This document shows, piece by piece, positions 22,085 to 30,801 of a stretch of 32,845 nt of DNA. The notes beneath the pieces are model-generated. The model was not told where the DNA came from, ran no database searches, and saw only the letters and a list, made by a program, of their open reading frames with translations. Source of the DNA: Phenylobacterium sp. (GTDB lineage: Bacteria > Pseudomonadota > Alphaproteobacteria > Caulobacterales > Caulobacteraceae); assembly GCF_030697305.1 (NCBI RefSeq), contig NZ_JAUYQL010000109.1, positions 1 through 32,845 of the forward strand, read 5' to 3'. Position numbers and translations under genes: made by a program. Numbering within the stretch: the first letter of the stretch is position 1; every line of letters begins with the position of its first letter.

Positions 22085-22518
22085 TCCCGCGGATTGTCCC
22101 TCCACTCCCGGCTCATGGTCAGGAAGGTGAAGGACGTCGACCAGCCGATCAGGATCAAACCGGCCAGCGGCTCGAGGCTGGCGATCAGCCGCAGCGCGCC
22201 GACCGGGTAGATGTCGCCCAGCCCCTGCGTGGTGAACGCCTCCAGCGAGAAATAGAACAGGTGCAGGTGGCTCATTGGCCGCAAGCTGACGAATGATCCG
22301 AGCTGTGCGCGCTCACCCAGCCAGTAGCCGCCGGCGAAGATGGCGGTCTCGGCCATGTGCGCCAGGATCAGGCCGCAGATAATCAGTACGATCTTCGAAT
22401 GCGCCGGCCCGCGCCACCGCTCCTGCCACCAAGACAGCCACTGAAGCACCAGAAAATGCAAGAGAATCGTCGTCGCGATCAGCAGCACGGCGAGGATGAA
22501 TGCGTAGGTTTCCGGCAC
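22081..22518 (-). CDS. Small one-pore ion-channel-like membrane protein
   Basis: 145 residues with hydrophobic segments at about 5–28, 42–64, and 112–133. The segment between the last two (LFYFSLEAFTTQGLGDIYPV, 87–106) resembles a P-loop. The filter-like TQGLGD (97–102) aligns with the potassium-channel TVGYGD but replaces Val and Tyr with Gln and Leu. This suggests a two-helix-type channel (Ion_trans_2 group) with altered or lost potassium selectivity. No regulatory domain is present. ATG at 22516–22518. Its stop overlaps that of the facing glycosyltransferase. The assignment to the channel superfamily is likely; the ion is unknown. Confidence 0.75.
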   Translation of the reverse strand: MPETYAFILAVLLIATTILLHFLVLQWLSWWQERWRGPAHSKIVLIICGLILAHMAETAIFAGGYWLGERAQLGSFVSLRPMSHLHLFYFSLEAFTTQGLGDIYPVGALRLIASLEPLAGLILIGWSTSFTFLTMSREWRDNPRD

Positions 22519-22561
22519 CGGCGTCCCCCTGGTTACGCAGCCGCTGCGCCAGCGGTTACCG

Positions 22562-22750
22562 TCAGCCGAAGCTGTGGTCGGGGACGATCTCCACCACGAC
22601 TCCCAGCAGGCGGCGCGGACGATAGCTGTTGTGCTCGCCCTTCAGGAAGTCATGGGCCTCCAGCATCCGTCGCCATTCGGCCGGCGTCAGGCGAAGGGCG
22701 AATTCCTGCGGATCACGCTCAGGCGCGCGTTCGGGGATCGGGTACGGCAT
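22562..22750 (-). CDS. Small protein of unknown function, 62 residues
   Basis: ATG 22748–22750 to TGA 22562–22564. The N-terminus is Pro/Glu-rich (MPYPIPERAPERDPQEF). Then comes a probable helix (LTPAEWRRMLEAHDFLKGEH) and a mixed segment NSYRPRRLLGVVVEIVPDHS. No signal peptide, membrane segment or metal motif. It is in the same orientation as, and 43 bp upstream of, the channel gene, and downstream of the NYN gene, so it may be co-transcribed. The composition is that of a real protein rather than a shadow frame, but I recognise no family. Confidence 0.55.
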   Translation of the reverse strand: MPYPIPERAPERDPQEFALRLTPAEWRRMLEAHDFLKGEHNSYRPRRLLGVVVEIVPDHSFG

Positions 22751-22870
22751 GCTTGAATCTCCCGCGTTGCGCCCCGCTCGGGAGTTAGGCCGGCGACTGG
22801 GCGCAAGTGGGGCGGGATTGTTAGCGGTGTGAATCAGGATCGTTGCGAGATTGAGACACGCTCCGACGCC

Positions 22871-23599
22871 TCAACCCAGCCTTCGGCGCACGCGCACCGG
22901 GCGGCCGTCGGGGTGCTGGACCTCGAACTCGCTGAAGTTGCGGATCAGGTCCGAGAGCTTCGCGAAGCCATAGGTGCGCTGGTCAAAGTCGGGATAGGCG
23001 TTGCGCAGCCGCGTGCCGATCGCCCCCAACTGCGCCCAGCCGTCGCCATCGTCATCCAGGTCCGCGATGGCAGTCTCGATAAGCTGGCGCGCCTCGTTCG
23101 GTTTGCGTCCGCCGGCCGGCGCCGGGCGCGGCTCCGCCGGTCCCGCCTGCGCCGTGGCCAACAGGTTCTCGGTGTAGATGAACCGCGTGCACGCCTGACG
23201 GAAGCTCTCCGGCGTCTTGTGCTCGCCGAACCCGAACACCGTTACGCCCTGCTCACGGATGCGCGAGGCGAGGCGCGTGAAATCGCTGTCCGACGAGACC
23301 AGGCAGAAGCCGTCGAAGCGGCCGGAATGCAGCAAGTCCATGGCGTCGATCACCAGGGCGATGTCGCCGGAATTCTTGCCCTTGGTGTTGGCGAAGTTCT
23401 GCTGCGGCTGGATGGCGAAGCGCGCCAGCACGTCGATCCAGGATCGCATCTGCACGCTGGCGAAGTCGCCGTAGATCCGCCGCGCGGTCGCCTCGCCGAT
23501 GGTGGCGATCTCGGCGAACAAGCCCTCGGCGATGCGGGCCGAGGCGTTTTCCGCGTCGATCAGGACCGCCAGCCTAGGCGTGCGGGTTTCATTCGGCAT
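22871..23599 (-). CDS. NYN domain–LOTUS (OST-HTH) protein, putative RNase
   Basis: 242 residues in two parts. Residues about 8–150 are a NYN/PIN-like nuclease domain: the first acidic residue in RLAVLIDAENAS (Asp15), a conserved NSGDIALVIDAMDLLHSGRF block, and the SSDSDFTRLASRIREQG motif typical of the LabA/DUF88 group. After a Pro/Ala linker, residues about 167–232 (ARQLIETAIADL to YGFAKLSDLIRNFSEFEV) look like a LOTUS/OST-HTH winged helix, expected to bind RNA. All catalytic Asp residues appear present. Target unknown. The ATG at 23597–23599 has GGAGA 8 nt upstream and lies 33 bp after pyrG, so the two are probably co-transcribed. Confidence 0.88.
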   Translation of the reverse strand: MPNETRTPRLAVLIDAENASARIAEGLFAEIATIGEATARRIYGDFASVQMRSWIDVLARFAIQPQQNFANTKGKNSGDIALVIDAMDLLHSGRFDGFCLVSSDSDFTRLASRIREQGVTVFGFGEHKTPESFRQACTRFIYTENLLATAQAGPAEPRPAPAGGRKPNEARQLIETAIADLDDDGDGWAQLGAIGTRLRNAYPDFDQRTYGFAKLSDLIRNFSEFEVQHPDGRPVRVRRRLG

Positions 23600-23632
23600 G
23601 GCTCAAATCTCCGCCGGTTCGTGTGGGTCGCG

Positions 23633-25282
<1,650 letters not shown>

Positions 25283-25389
25283 TCAGGTTAGCAGCGATTC
25301 GAGGCCAAGACGCCCCATTGATTCGAAAAGCGAGCGCGTCGTTGCGCCGATGATCGGGCGTGCGGCTCGGCCGGCTTGCGCCCGCCACA

Positions 25390-25809
25390 TCAGGGCTTCG
25401 GCGCTTCCTGGGCTGGCGCGCCGCCGAGGAACGGGTTGTTGACGCTGGGCGTCGGCGCCTGCGGCTGGGGTGCGGGCGCCTGCGGCGCCGACGGATCGGC
25501 CGGCGCAGGAACCGTGGGCTGTCCAAGCCTGGACGGATCGATCGCATCCACCTTCACCCTGTCGACGACCGACGAATCGGCGCGCTCGCGTCCGGTGAGC
25601 AGGGTCAGCGCCAGGCTGAGCACGAAGAACGCCGCACCAAGACCCCAGGTCACCTGGGTCAGCAGGTTGCCGGCGCCGCGCGCGGTCATGAATCCCGACG
25701 GCCCGCCGCCCATGCCCAGCGCCCCGCCTTCCGAGCGCTGCAGCAGCACCACGGCGACGAGCCCGACGCAGACGATGATATTGAGGGTGAGCAGAATGCC
25801 GAGCAACAT
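25390..25809 (-). CDS. secG: Preprotein translocase subunit SecG
   Basis: Accessory SecYEG subunit that aids protein export. 139 residues from the ATG at 25807–25809. Two helices (LLGILLTLNIIVCVGLVAVV and NLLTQVTWGLGAAFFVLSLA) flank the conserved LLQRSEGGALGMGGGPSGFM and TARGAG loop. The C-terminal 50 or so residues are an unusual Pro/Ala/Gln-rich tail (APADPSAPQAPAPQPQAPTP) absent from E. coli SecG but common in this group. A GTG at 25837–25839 would add ten residues upstream of the first helix and is less likely. Confidence 0.92.
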   Translation of the reverse strand: MLLGILLTLNIIVCVGLVAVVLLQRSEGGALGMGGGPSGFMTARGAGNLLTQVTWGLGAAFFVLSLALTLLTGRERADSSVVDRVKVDAIDPSRLGQPTVPAPADPSAPQAPAPQPQAPTPSVNNPFLGGAPAQEAPKP

Positions 25810-25829
25810 GAAGCGAGTCCGGTGGGTTC

Positions 25830-25865
25830 GAGCGGTCACACCGCGCTCAAAAGAAGCGCGCGCTC
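25830..25865 (-). other. Nested hairpin in the secG 5' region
   Basis: CGCGCT (25855–25860 read on the minus strand) pairs with AGCGCG (25842–25847) around a 7-nt loop, and GAGCG/CGCTC (25861–25865 with 25830–25834) can close an outer stem. The structure ends 21 bp upstream of the secG ATG. It could be a leader structure or part of an old tRNA-like sequence; no function is shown. Confidence 0.35.
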
Positions 25866-25876
25866 TACCACTCGGC

Positions 25877-25900
25877 TTGGCGTAAGGCCATAGCTAGGGC
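25877..25900 (+). promoter_or_regulatory. Possible promoter of the GNAT gene
   Basis: TTGGCG (25877–25882), 10 bp, then GCTAGGGC (25893–25900) partly fits the Caulobacter housekeeping pattern TTGACG-N10–14-GCTANAWC. It ends 22 bp before the acetyltransferase start. Weak motif evidence only. Confidence 0.3.
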
Positions 25901-25922
25901 GTCACGGGCTGCGGACAAGGGC

Positions 25923-26462
25923 ATGGGATTTCCGACCGATCGAGCGCCAATCCTGGAGACCCCCCGCCTTCGGCTGGAGCCGCAGACCGTGGACGACGCC
26001 GATGCGCTGTTCCCGATCCTGCGCGATCCCGCCAGCGTCGGCATCTGGGGTTGGGCGCAGGTCGAGGATCCGGAACGCGCTGTGGAGATCGTCTCGGGTC
26101 AGGCCGCGGAGGCGCGCACCGGGCGCGCCCTGCACTGGACCATGCGCAGCCTCGCCAACGATGCGCTGACTGGTTGTTGCGACCTGACGGGCATCGACCG
26201 CAAGTTGCGCCGCGCCGAACTGGGCTTCCTGTTGGGCCCCGCCGCTAAAAGCCAGGGACATGGCCTGGAGGCGTTGCAGGCCGTGGTGGTCTACGCCGCG
26301 ACCCGCGGCATCCGCCGCCTGCAGGCCTGCGCCCCGCTGGGCGCCCGCGCCGCCGAGACGTTGATCGAGGCCCTGGGTTTCACCGAAGTCGGCGTGCTCC
26401 GCGGTCAGGTCGAACGCGACGGCGAACGCCGCGACGGCCGGCTCTATTCCCTGACCCTGTAG
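25923..26462 (+). CDS. GNAT family N-acetyltransferase (RimJ/RimL-like)
   Basis: 179 residues. It opens with the RimJ-type ILETPRLRLEPQTVDDADAL. The strand pair ALHWTMRSLANDALTGCCDL and the RRAELGFLLGP strand precede the acetyl-CoA loop, here GPAAKSQGHGLEAL in place of the usual Q/R-X-X-G-X-G/A. The end has GARAAETLIEALGFTEVGVL, typical of the family. Substrate unknown: it could be a protein N-terminus, an amino acid or an antibiotic-like amine. It is the only plus-strand gene between secG and tpiA and ends 6 bp from the tpiA stop. ATG at 25923–25925. Confidence 0.88.
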   Translation: MGFPTDRAPILETPRLRLEPQTVDDADALFPILRDPASVGIWGWAQVEDPERAVEIVSGQAAEARTGRALHWTMRSLANDALTGCCDLTGIDRKLRRAELGFLLGPAAKSQGHGLEALQAVVVYAATRGIRRLQACAPLGARAAETLIEALGFTEVGVLRGQVERDGERRDGRLYSLTL

Positions 26463-26468
26463 CGCTGC

Positions 26469-27212
26469 TCAGGCCGCGCCGATGATCGCCAGGAAGTCCT
26501 GGGCTTTCAGCGAGGCGCCGCCGACCAATGCGCCTCCCACCTCGGCCGCATGCAGGATCTCAGCGGCGTTCGATGGCTTCACCGAGCCGCCGTAGAGGAT
26601 CGGCGCGCGGTCGGAGGCTTCGCCCAGCACGTCGCGCAAGGTCGCCCGAATCGCCAGATGCACCTCCTCGATCTCGGCGACGCTGGGGGTCAGGCCGGTG
26701 CCGATCGCCCAGACCGGCTCATAGGCGACGCTGAACGCCCGCCCCGCGAGCTCCGGCGGCAACGAGCCGCGCACTTGGCCGGTGACAACCTCCAGCGCCC
26801 TGCCCGCCTTGCGTTCCTCAAGCGTCTCGCCGACGCAGACGATGGGCTCCAGGCCGCCGCGCAGCGCCGCTAAGGCCTTGGCCGCCACCAGCGCGTCGGT
26901 CTCGCCATAGCCGGCGCGCCGCTCCGAGTGTCCGAGGATCACCAGGCGCGCGCCGGCCTGCGCCAGCATCTCTGCGGAGACGTCGCCGGTGAAGGCGCCC
27001 GACGCCTCGGCGCGGCAGTCCTGTCCGCCGACCTCGACCTTCGATCCGGCCAGCGCGCGCGCCATACGTTCGATCAAAGTCGCCGGAGGACAGATCGTGA
27101 CCCGAACCGCGCTCGCGCCCAGGCCCGAGGCGACCGCGGCGGCTTCAACCAGGTCGTTCTCCACTCCGTTCATCTTCCAGTTGCCGGCGATCAGCGGGAT
27201 GGGTGCGGTCAT
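26469..27212 (-). CDS. tpiA: Triosephosphate isomerase
   Basis: Interconverts dihydroxyacetone phosphate and glyceraldehyde 3-phosphate. 247 residues. Active-site residues are visible: Asn and Lys in LIAGNWKMNG, the electrophile His in LVILGHSERRAGYGET, the catalytic Glu in AYEPVWAIGTG and the phosphate-binding YGGSVKPSNA near the end. ATG at 27210–27212. It is divergent from ppiD across 125 bp, which must contain both promoters. With eno, the window holds two unlinked glycolytic genes. Confidence 0.97.
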   Translation of the reverse strand: MTAPIPLIAGNWKMNGVENDLVEAAAVASGLGASAVRVTICPPATLIERMARALAGSKVEVGGQDCRAEASGAFTGDVSAEMLAQAGARLVILGHSERRAGYGETDALVAAKALAALRGGLEPIVCVGETLEERKAGRALEVVTGQVRGSLPPELAGRAFSVAYEPVWAIGTGLTPSVAEIEEVHLAIRATLRDVLGEASDRAPILYGGSVKPSNAAEILHAAEVGGALVGGASLKAQDFLAIIGAA

Positions 27213-27337
27213 CTGAGAAGGTCCTGAGCAGCTATGCCGCGCGGTTAAGCCATGTCGTCGTCGCTGTCACGTGCTTGCCGGGAGAGAGCGGCCTCCACTA
27301 TACCCCCCGCACGTCCTCGCGCCCGGGAAGGGGTTCC

Positions 27338-29266
27338 ATGCTCTCCGCCATCCGCAACTTCGCGAAATCCTGGGTCGCCGCGGTCCTGATCGGCCTGCTG
27401 ATCGTCAGCTTCGCCGTCTTCGGGATTAGCGACATCTTCAACAAACAACAGACCTCGAATGCGGTGATCGTGGCCGGAAAGCGCCAAGTCACCGGCGCCG
27501 AGTTCCGCCGGGAATTCGACAGCTTCAAGCGCAACGCCGAGCAGCAGGCCGGCCAACCGCTCTCGACGGAGCTGGCCGTGGCCAACGGCCTCGACGCGCG
27601 CCTGCTGCAGGAACTGACCAACCGCGCGGCGTTCGGCGAGCTGATGCGCCGGGTCGGCGTCATCGCGCCCGACAGCCTGGTGGTCTCTGAGATCCGTAAG
27701 ATCCCGGCCTTCTTCGACCAGATGACCGGCCGCTTCGACGAGAAGCTCTACCAACAGAAGCTGGGTGAGAACCAACTGACGCGCGAGCAGTTCGAACAGC
27801 TCGTTCGCGACGACCTGTCGGAGAACCAACTGGCCAAGGGCCTGGTCAGCGGGATGCGCGCGCCGCGGGCCTATACCGCCCTGGCCGCGGCCTACGGGCT
27901 TGAGACCCGCGACATCGGCTATTTCACCATCGAGCCTTCCAGTGTGCCGGCGCCTCCCGCGCCGACCGACGCCCAACTCACCGGCTTCATGAAATTGCAC
28001 GCGGCAGAACTCACGCGCCCCGAGCTGCGCATCCTGACTGTGGTCAGCTTCAGCCCGGCCAATGTCGCGGCCAACCTGCCGATCGACGAGAAGGCGCTGA
28101 TGGAGCGCTACAATTTCCGCAAGGACACGCTGTCGCAGCCCGAGACCCGCTCGCTGGTGCAGATCCCGGTGAAGGACGCCGCGGCCGCCGCGCTCGTCGC
28201 CGCCCGACTCGGCAAAGGCGAGGATCCGACCGCCGTCGCCAAGTCGGTCGGCGCCCAGGCGATCAGCTACGTCGGCAAACCAAAGTCGGCGATCCCCGAT
28301 CGCAAGGTGGCTGACGCGGCCTTCGCCCTCACGCCTGGCCAGGTCAGCGGCCCAGTACAAGGCGATCTGGGCCTGGCGGTGGTGAAGGTGCTGAAATCGA
28401 CGCCTGGGCGCACCGTCTCACTGGAGGAGATCCGCCCCCAGCTCGAGGCCGAACTGCGCAAGGACGCCGCCGCCGAGAAGGTATACGCCCTCACTCAGGC
28501 TTATGATGACGCCCATGCCGGCGGCGCGAGCCTTACCGAGGCCGCCCAGAAGGCCGGCGTCCCGGCCTTGACCCTGCCGGCGATCGCCAAGGACGGCCGC
28601 AATCTCGAGGGCCAGCAACTCCAGGGTATGCCGCCTAAACTGCTGGACACCGCCTTCGGCCTGCCGCTCGGCGGCGAGAGCGAAGTGCAGGAGACCGGCG
28701 ACGGTTCGTATTATGCGGTGCGCGTGGAGAAGATCCTGCCCGCCGCCGTCCCGCCGCTGGCCGAGATCAAGCCGCAGCTGACCCGCGTCTGGATCATGGA
28801 GGAGACCGTGAAGCGCCTGCAGGCGCGCGCCGACCAGTTCGCCGAACGCCTTCGCAAAGGCGAGAGCCTGGAAGCGGTGGCGAGCGCGGCTGGCGCAAAG
28901 CCCTCGCGCGCACTCGCACTGGACCGTGCGACCGCGGCGCAGAACAAGGCGCTGTCGGGAGAAGCGCTCGGCAGGGCGTTCTCCGCGAAGCCCGGCGATG
29001 TGTTCATCGCGCCGGGTGCGACGCCCGGCCTGGTGGTCGCCAAGCTGGAGGCCGTCCGCGCCAAGCCTGACGCCCAGATGGCGCGGATGACCGAAGAGGC
29101 CCGCCCGCAGATGACCATGGTGCTGTTCCGCGACATCGGCGACAGCGCACGTCGCGCGGCCCGCGAGCAGCTCAAGGTCAAGGTCAACACGGCCGCCGCC
29201 CGCGCGGCGATCGGACTGGAACCGGCGGTCGCCAAGGGCGCGGCCAAGGGAGAAAAGGCGAAATGA
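27338..29266 (+). CDS. ppiD: Membrane-anchored peptidyl-prolyl isomerase / chaperone PpiD
   Basis: 642 residues from the ATG at 27338 (GGAAGGGG upstream). A single N-terminal anchor (SWVAAVLIGLLIVSFAVFGI) leaves the rest in the periplasm. A SurA-N-like helical domain follows, with ANGLDARLLQELTNRAAFGE and ENQLTREQFEQLVRDDLSEN. The parvulin-like part is around residues 250–370 (LTPGQVSGPVQGDLGLAVVKVL). A second coiled region and an Ala/Lys-rich C-terminus follow. PpiD assists folding of proteins leaving SecYEG. It overlaps trpE by 4 bp (ATGA), a linkage also found in other alphaproteobacteria. The open frame upstream of 27338 lies in the promoter region. Confidence 0.92.
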   Translation: MLSAIRNFAKSWVAAVLIGLLIVSFAVFGISDIFNKQQTSNAVIVAGKRQVTGAEFRREFDSFKRNAEQQAGQPLSTELAVANGLDARLLQELTNRAAFGELMRRVGVIAPDSLVVSEIRKIPAFFDQMTGRFDEKLYQQKLGENQLTREQFEQLVRDDLSENQLAKGLVSGMRAPRAYTALAAAYGLETRDIGYFTIEPSSVPAPPAPTDAQLTGFMKLHAAELTRPELRILTVVSFSPANVAANLPIDEKALMERYNFRKDTLSQPETRSLVQIPVKDAAAAALVAARLGKGEDPTAVAKSVGAQAISYVGKPKSAIPDRKVADAAFALTPGQVSGPVQGDLGLAVVKVLKSTPGRTVSLEEIRPQLEAELRKDAAAEKVYALTQAYDDAHAGGASLTEAAQKAGVPALTLPAIAKDGRNLEGQQLQGMPPKLLDTAFGLPLGGESEVQETGDGSYYAVRVEKILPAAVPPLAEIKPQLTRVWIMEETVKRLQARADQFAERLRKGESLEAVASAAGAKPSRALALDRATAAQNKALSGEALGRAFSAKPGDVFIAPGATPGLVVAKLEAVRAKPDAQMARMTEEARPQMTMVLFRDIGDSARRAAREQLKVKVNTAAARAAIGLEPAVAKGAAKGEKAK

Positions 29267-30801
29267 ACGTCGAGCCAGCTTTCGAGTCCTTCGAGCATCT
29301 TTACGCCAGCGGCGCGCCGCAGCTCGTCTGGACCCGGCTGATCGACGACCTGGAGACCCCGGTCTCGGCCTATCTGAAGATCGGCCACGGCAGGCCCTAC
29401 GCCTTCCTGTTCGAATCCGTCGAGGGCGGCGCCTGGCGCGGTCGCTATTCCGTGATCGCCCTGAACCCCGACCTGGTGTGGCGCTGTCGTGGCGATCAGG
29501 CAGAGGTCGCCGAGGGCGAGGACATCGCCACCGAGACCTTCACGCGCCAGCCGGGCGGCGCGCTTGATTCCCTGCGCGATCTGCTCGCCGCCTCACGCAT
29601 CGACCTGCCCGAGGGTCTGCCGCCGATGTCGGCGGGCGTCTTCGGCGCGCTGGGCTACGACATGATCCGGCTGGTGGAGCACCGCCTGCCTGGCGGCCTG
29701 CCCGATCCGCTGAACCTGCCGGACGGCCTGATGACGCGCCCGTCGGTGGTGGCGATCTTCGACGCCGTCGCCCAGGAGATCATCCTGGTCACCACGGCCA
29801 GGCCGAACTCGGCCACGGCGCCCCAGGCTTTCGCCGCCGCCAAGGCCCGGCTGGCCGGCATCGTCGAGGATCTGCGCAAACCGACCCCGCGCCTGACCGG
29901 CGCAGCGACGCCAGAGCCGGACGCCTTCACCACGCCGATCGACCGCGAGCGCTATCGCGGCATTGTCGAGAAGGCCAAGGGCTACATCGGCGCCGGCGAC
30001 ATCTTCCAGGTGGTGCCCAGCCACCGTTTCCGCGCGCCCTTCGCGCGCGATCCGTTTGCGCTCTACCGGTCGCTGCGGCGGATGAACCCCTCGCCGTTCC
30101 TATTTTATCTGAATTTCGGCGACTTCCAGATGGCCGGCTCGTCGCCCGAGATCCTTGTGCGGCTGCGCGACGGCAAGATCACCATCCGCCCGCTGGCCGG
30201 AACTCGTCCGCGCGGCGCGACCCCGGCTGAGGATCTGGCGCTCGAACAGGAGTTGCTCGCCGACCCCAAGGAGCGCGCCGAACACCTCATGCTGCTGGAC
30301 CTGGGCCGCAACGACGCCGGCCGCGTCGCCATGCTGGGCCAGGACGGCCGCAACGCCCCGAAGGACGGCGCTTCATCGGGCCCGCACGTGCGCGTCACCA
30401 ACAGCTTCTTCGTCGAACGCTACAGCCACGTGATGCACTTGGTCTCCAATGTCGAGGCCGATGCGCCGCACGATCCCGACCCGGTGGACGTGCTGATGGC
30501 CGCCCTGCCCGCCGGCACCCTGTCGGGTGCGCCCAAGGTGCGGGCGATGGAGATCATCGACGAACTTGAGGTCGAGAAGCGCGGCATCGCATACGCGGGC
30601 GCCGTCGGCTACTTCGGCTGCGACGGCTCGATCGACACTTGCATCGTCCTGCGCACCGCCTGCTTCAAGGATGGGACCATGTACATCCAGGCGGGCGGCG
30701 GCGTGGTCGCCGACTCCGACCCGGACGCCGAGTACGACGAGACCCTACAAAAGGCCCGAGCCCTGCGCCGCGCCGCCGAGGAATCCTGGCGCTTCATCTG
30801 A
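29263..30801 (+). CDS. trpE: Anthranilate synthase component I
   Basis: Makes anthranilate from chorismate, the first step of tryptophan synthesis. 512 residues. The N-terminal feedback-inhibition region has AFLFESVEGGAWRGRYSVI, the equivalent of the LLES motif. The chorismate-binding domain has GDIFQVVPSHRF, PSPFLFYLNFGDFQMAGSSP, IRPLAGTRPRG, ERAEHLMLLDLGRNDAGRV, ERYSHVMHLVSNVE, PAGTLSGAPKVRAMEIIDEL and AGGGVVADSDPDAEYDET. Complete. The usual next gene, trpG, does not follow: a DUF4153-like gene lies on the other strand, with stop codons overlapping by 8 bp. The glutaminase partner must therefore be further right or elsewhere. Confidence 0.96.
   Translation: MNVEPAFESFEHLYASGAPQLVWTRLIDDLETPVSAYLKIGHGRPYAFLFESVEGGAWRGRYSVIALNPDLVWRCRGDQAEVAEGEDIATETFTRQPGGALDSLRDLLAASRIDLPEGLPPMSAGVFGALGYDMIRLVEHRLPGGLPDPLNLPDGLMTRPSVVAIFDAVAQEIILVTTARPNSATAPQAFAAAKARLAGIVEDLRKPTPRLTGAATPEPDAFTTPIDRERYRGIVEKAKGYIGAGDIFQVVPSHRFRAPFARDPFALYRSLRRMNPSPFLFYLNFGDFQMAGSSPEILVRLRDGKITIRPLAGTRPRGATPAEDLALEQELLADPKERAEHLMLLDLGRNDAGRVAMLGQDGRNAPKDGASSGPHVRVTNSFFVERYSHVMHLVSNVEADAPHDPDPVDVLMAALPAGTLSGAPKVRAMEIIDELEVEKRGIAYAGAVGYFGCDGSIDTCIVLRTACFKDGTMYIQAGGGVVADSDPDAEYDETLQKARALRRAAEESWRFI

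Noticed and set aside
25830..25880. A possible tRNA gene on the minus strand between secG and the GNAT gene.
   Set aside because: The D-arm-like and anticodon-arm-like parts lack a matching acceptor stem, the D-stem bases do not pair, and the TTCGA-like T-loop sequence lies on the other strand.
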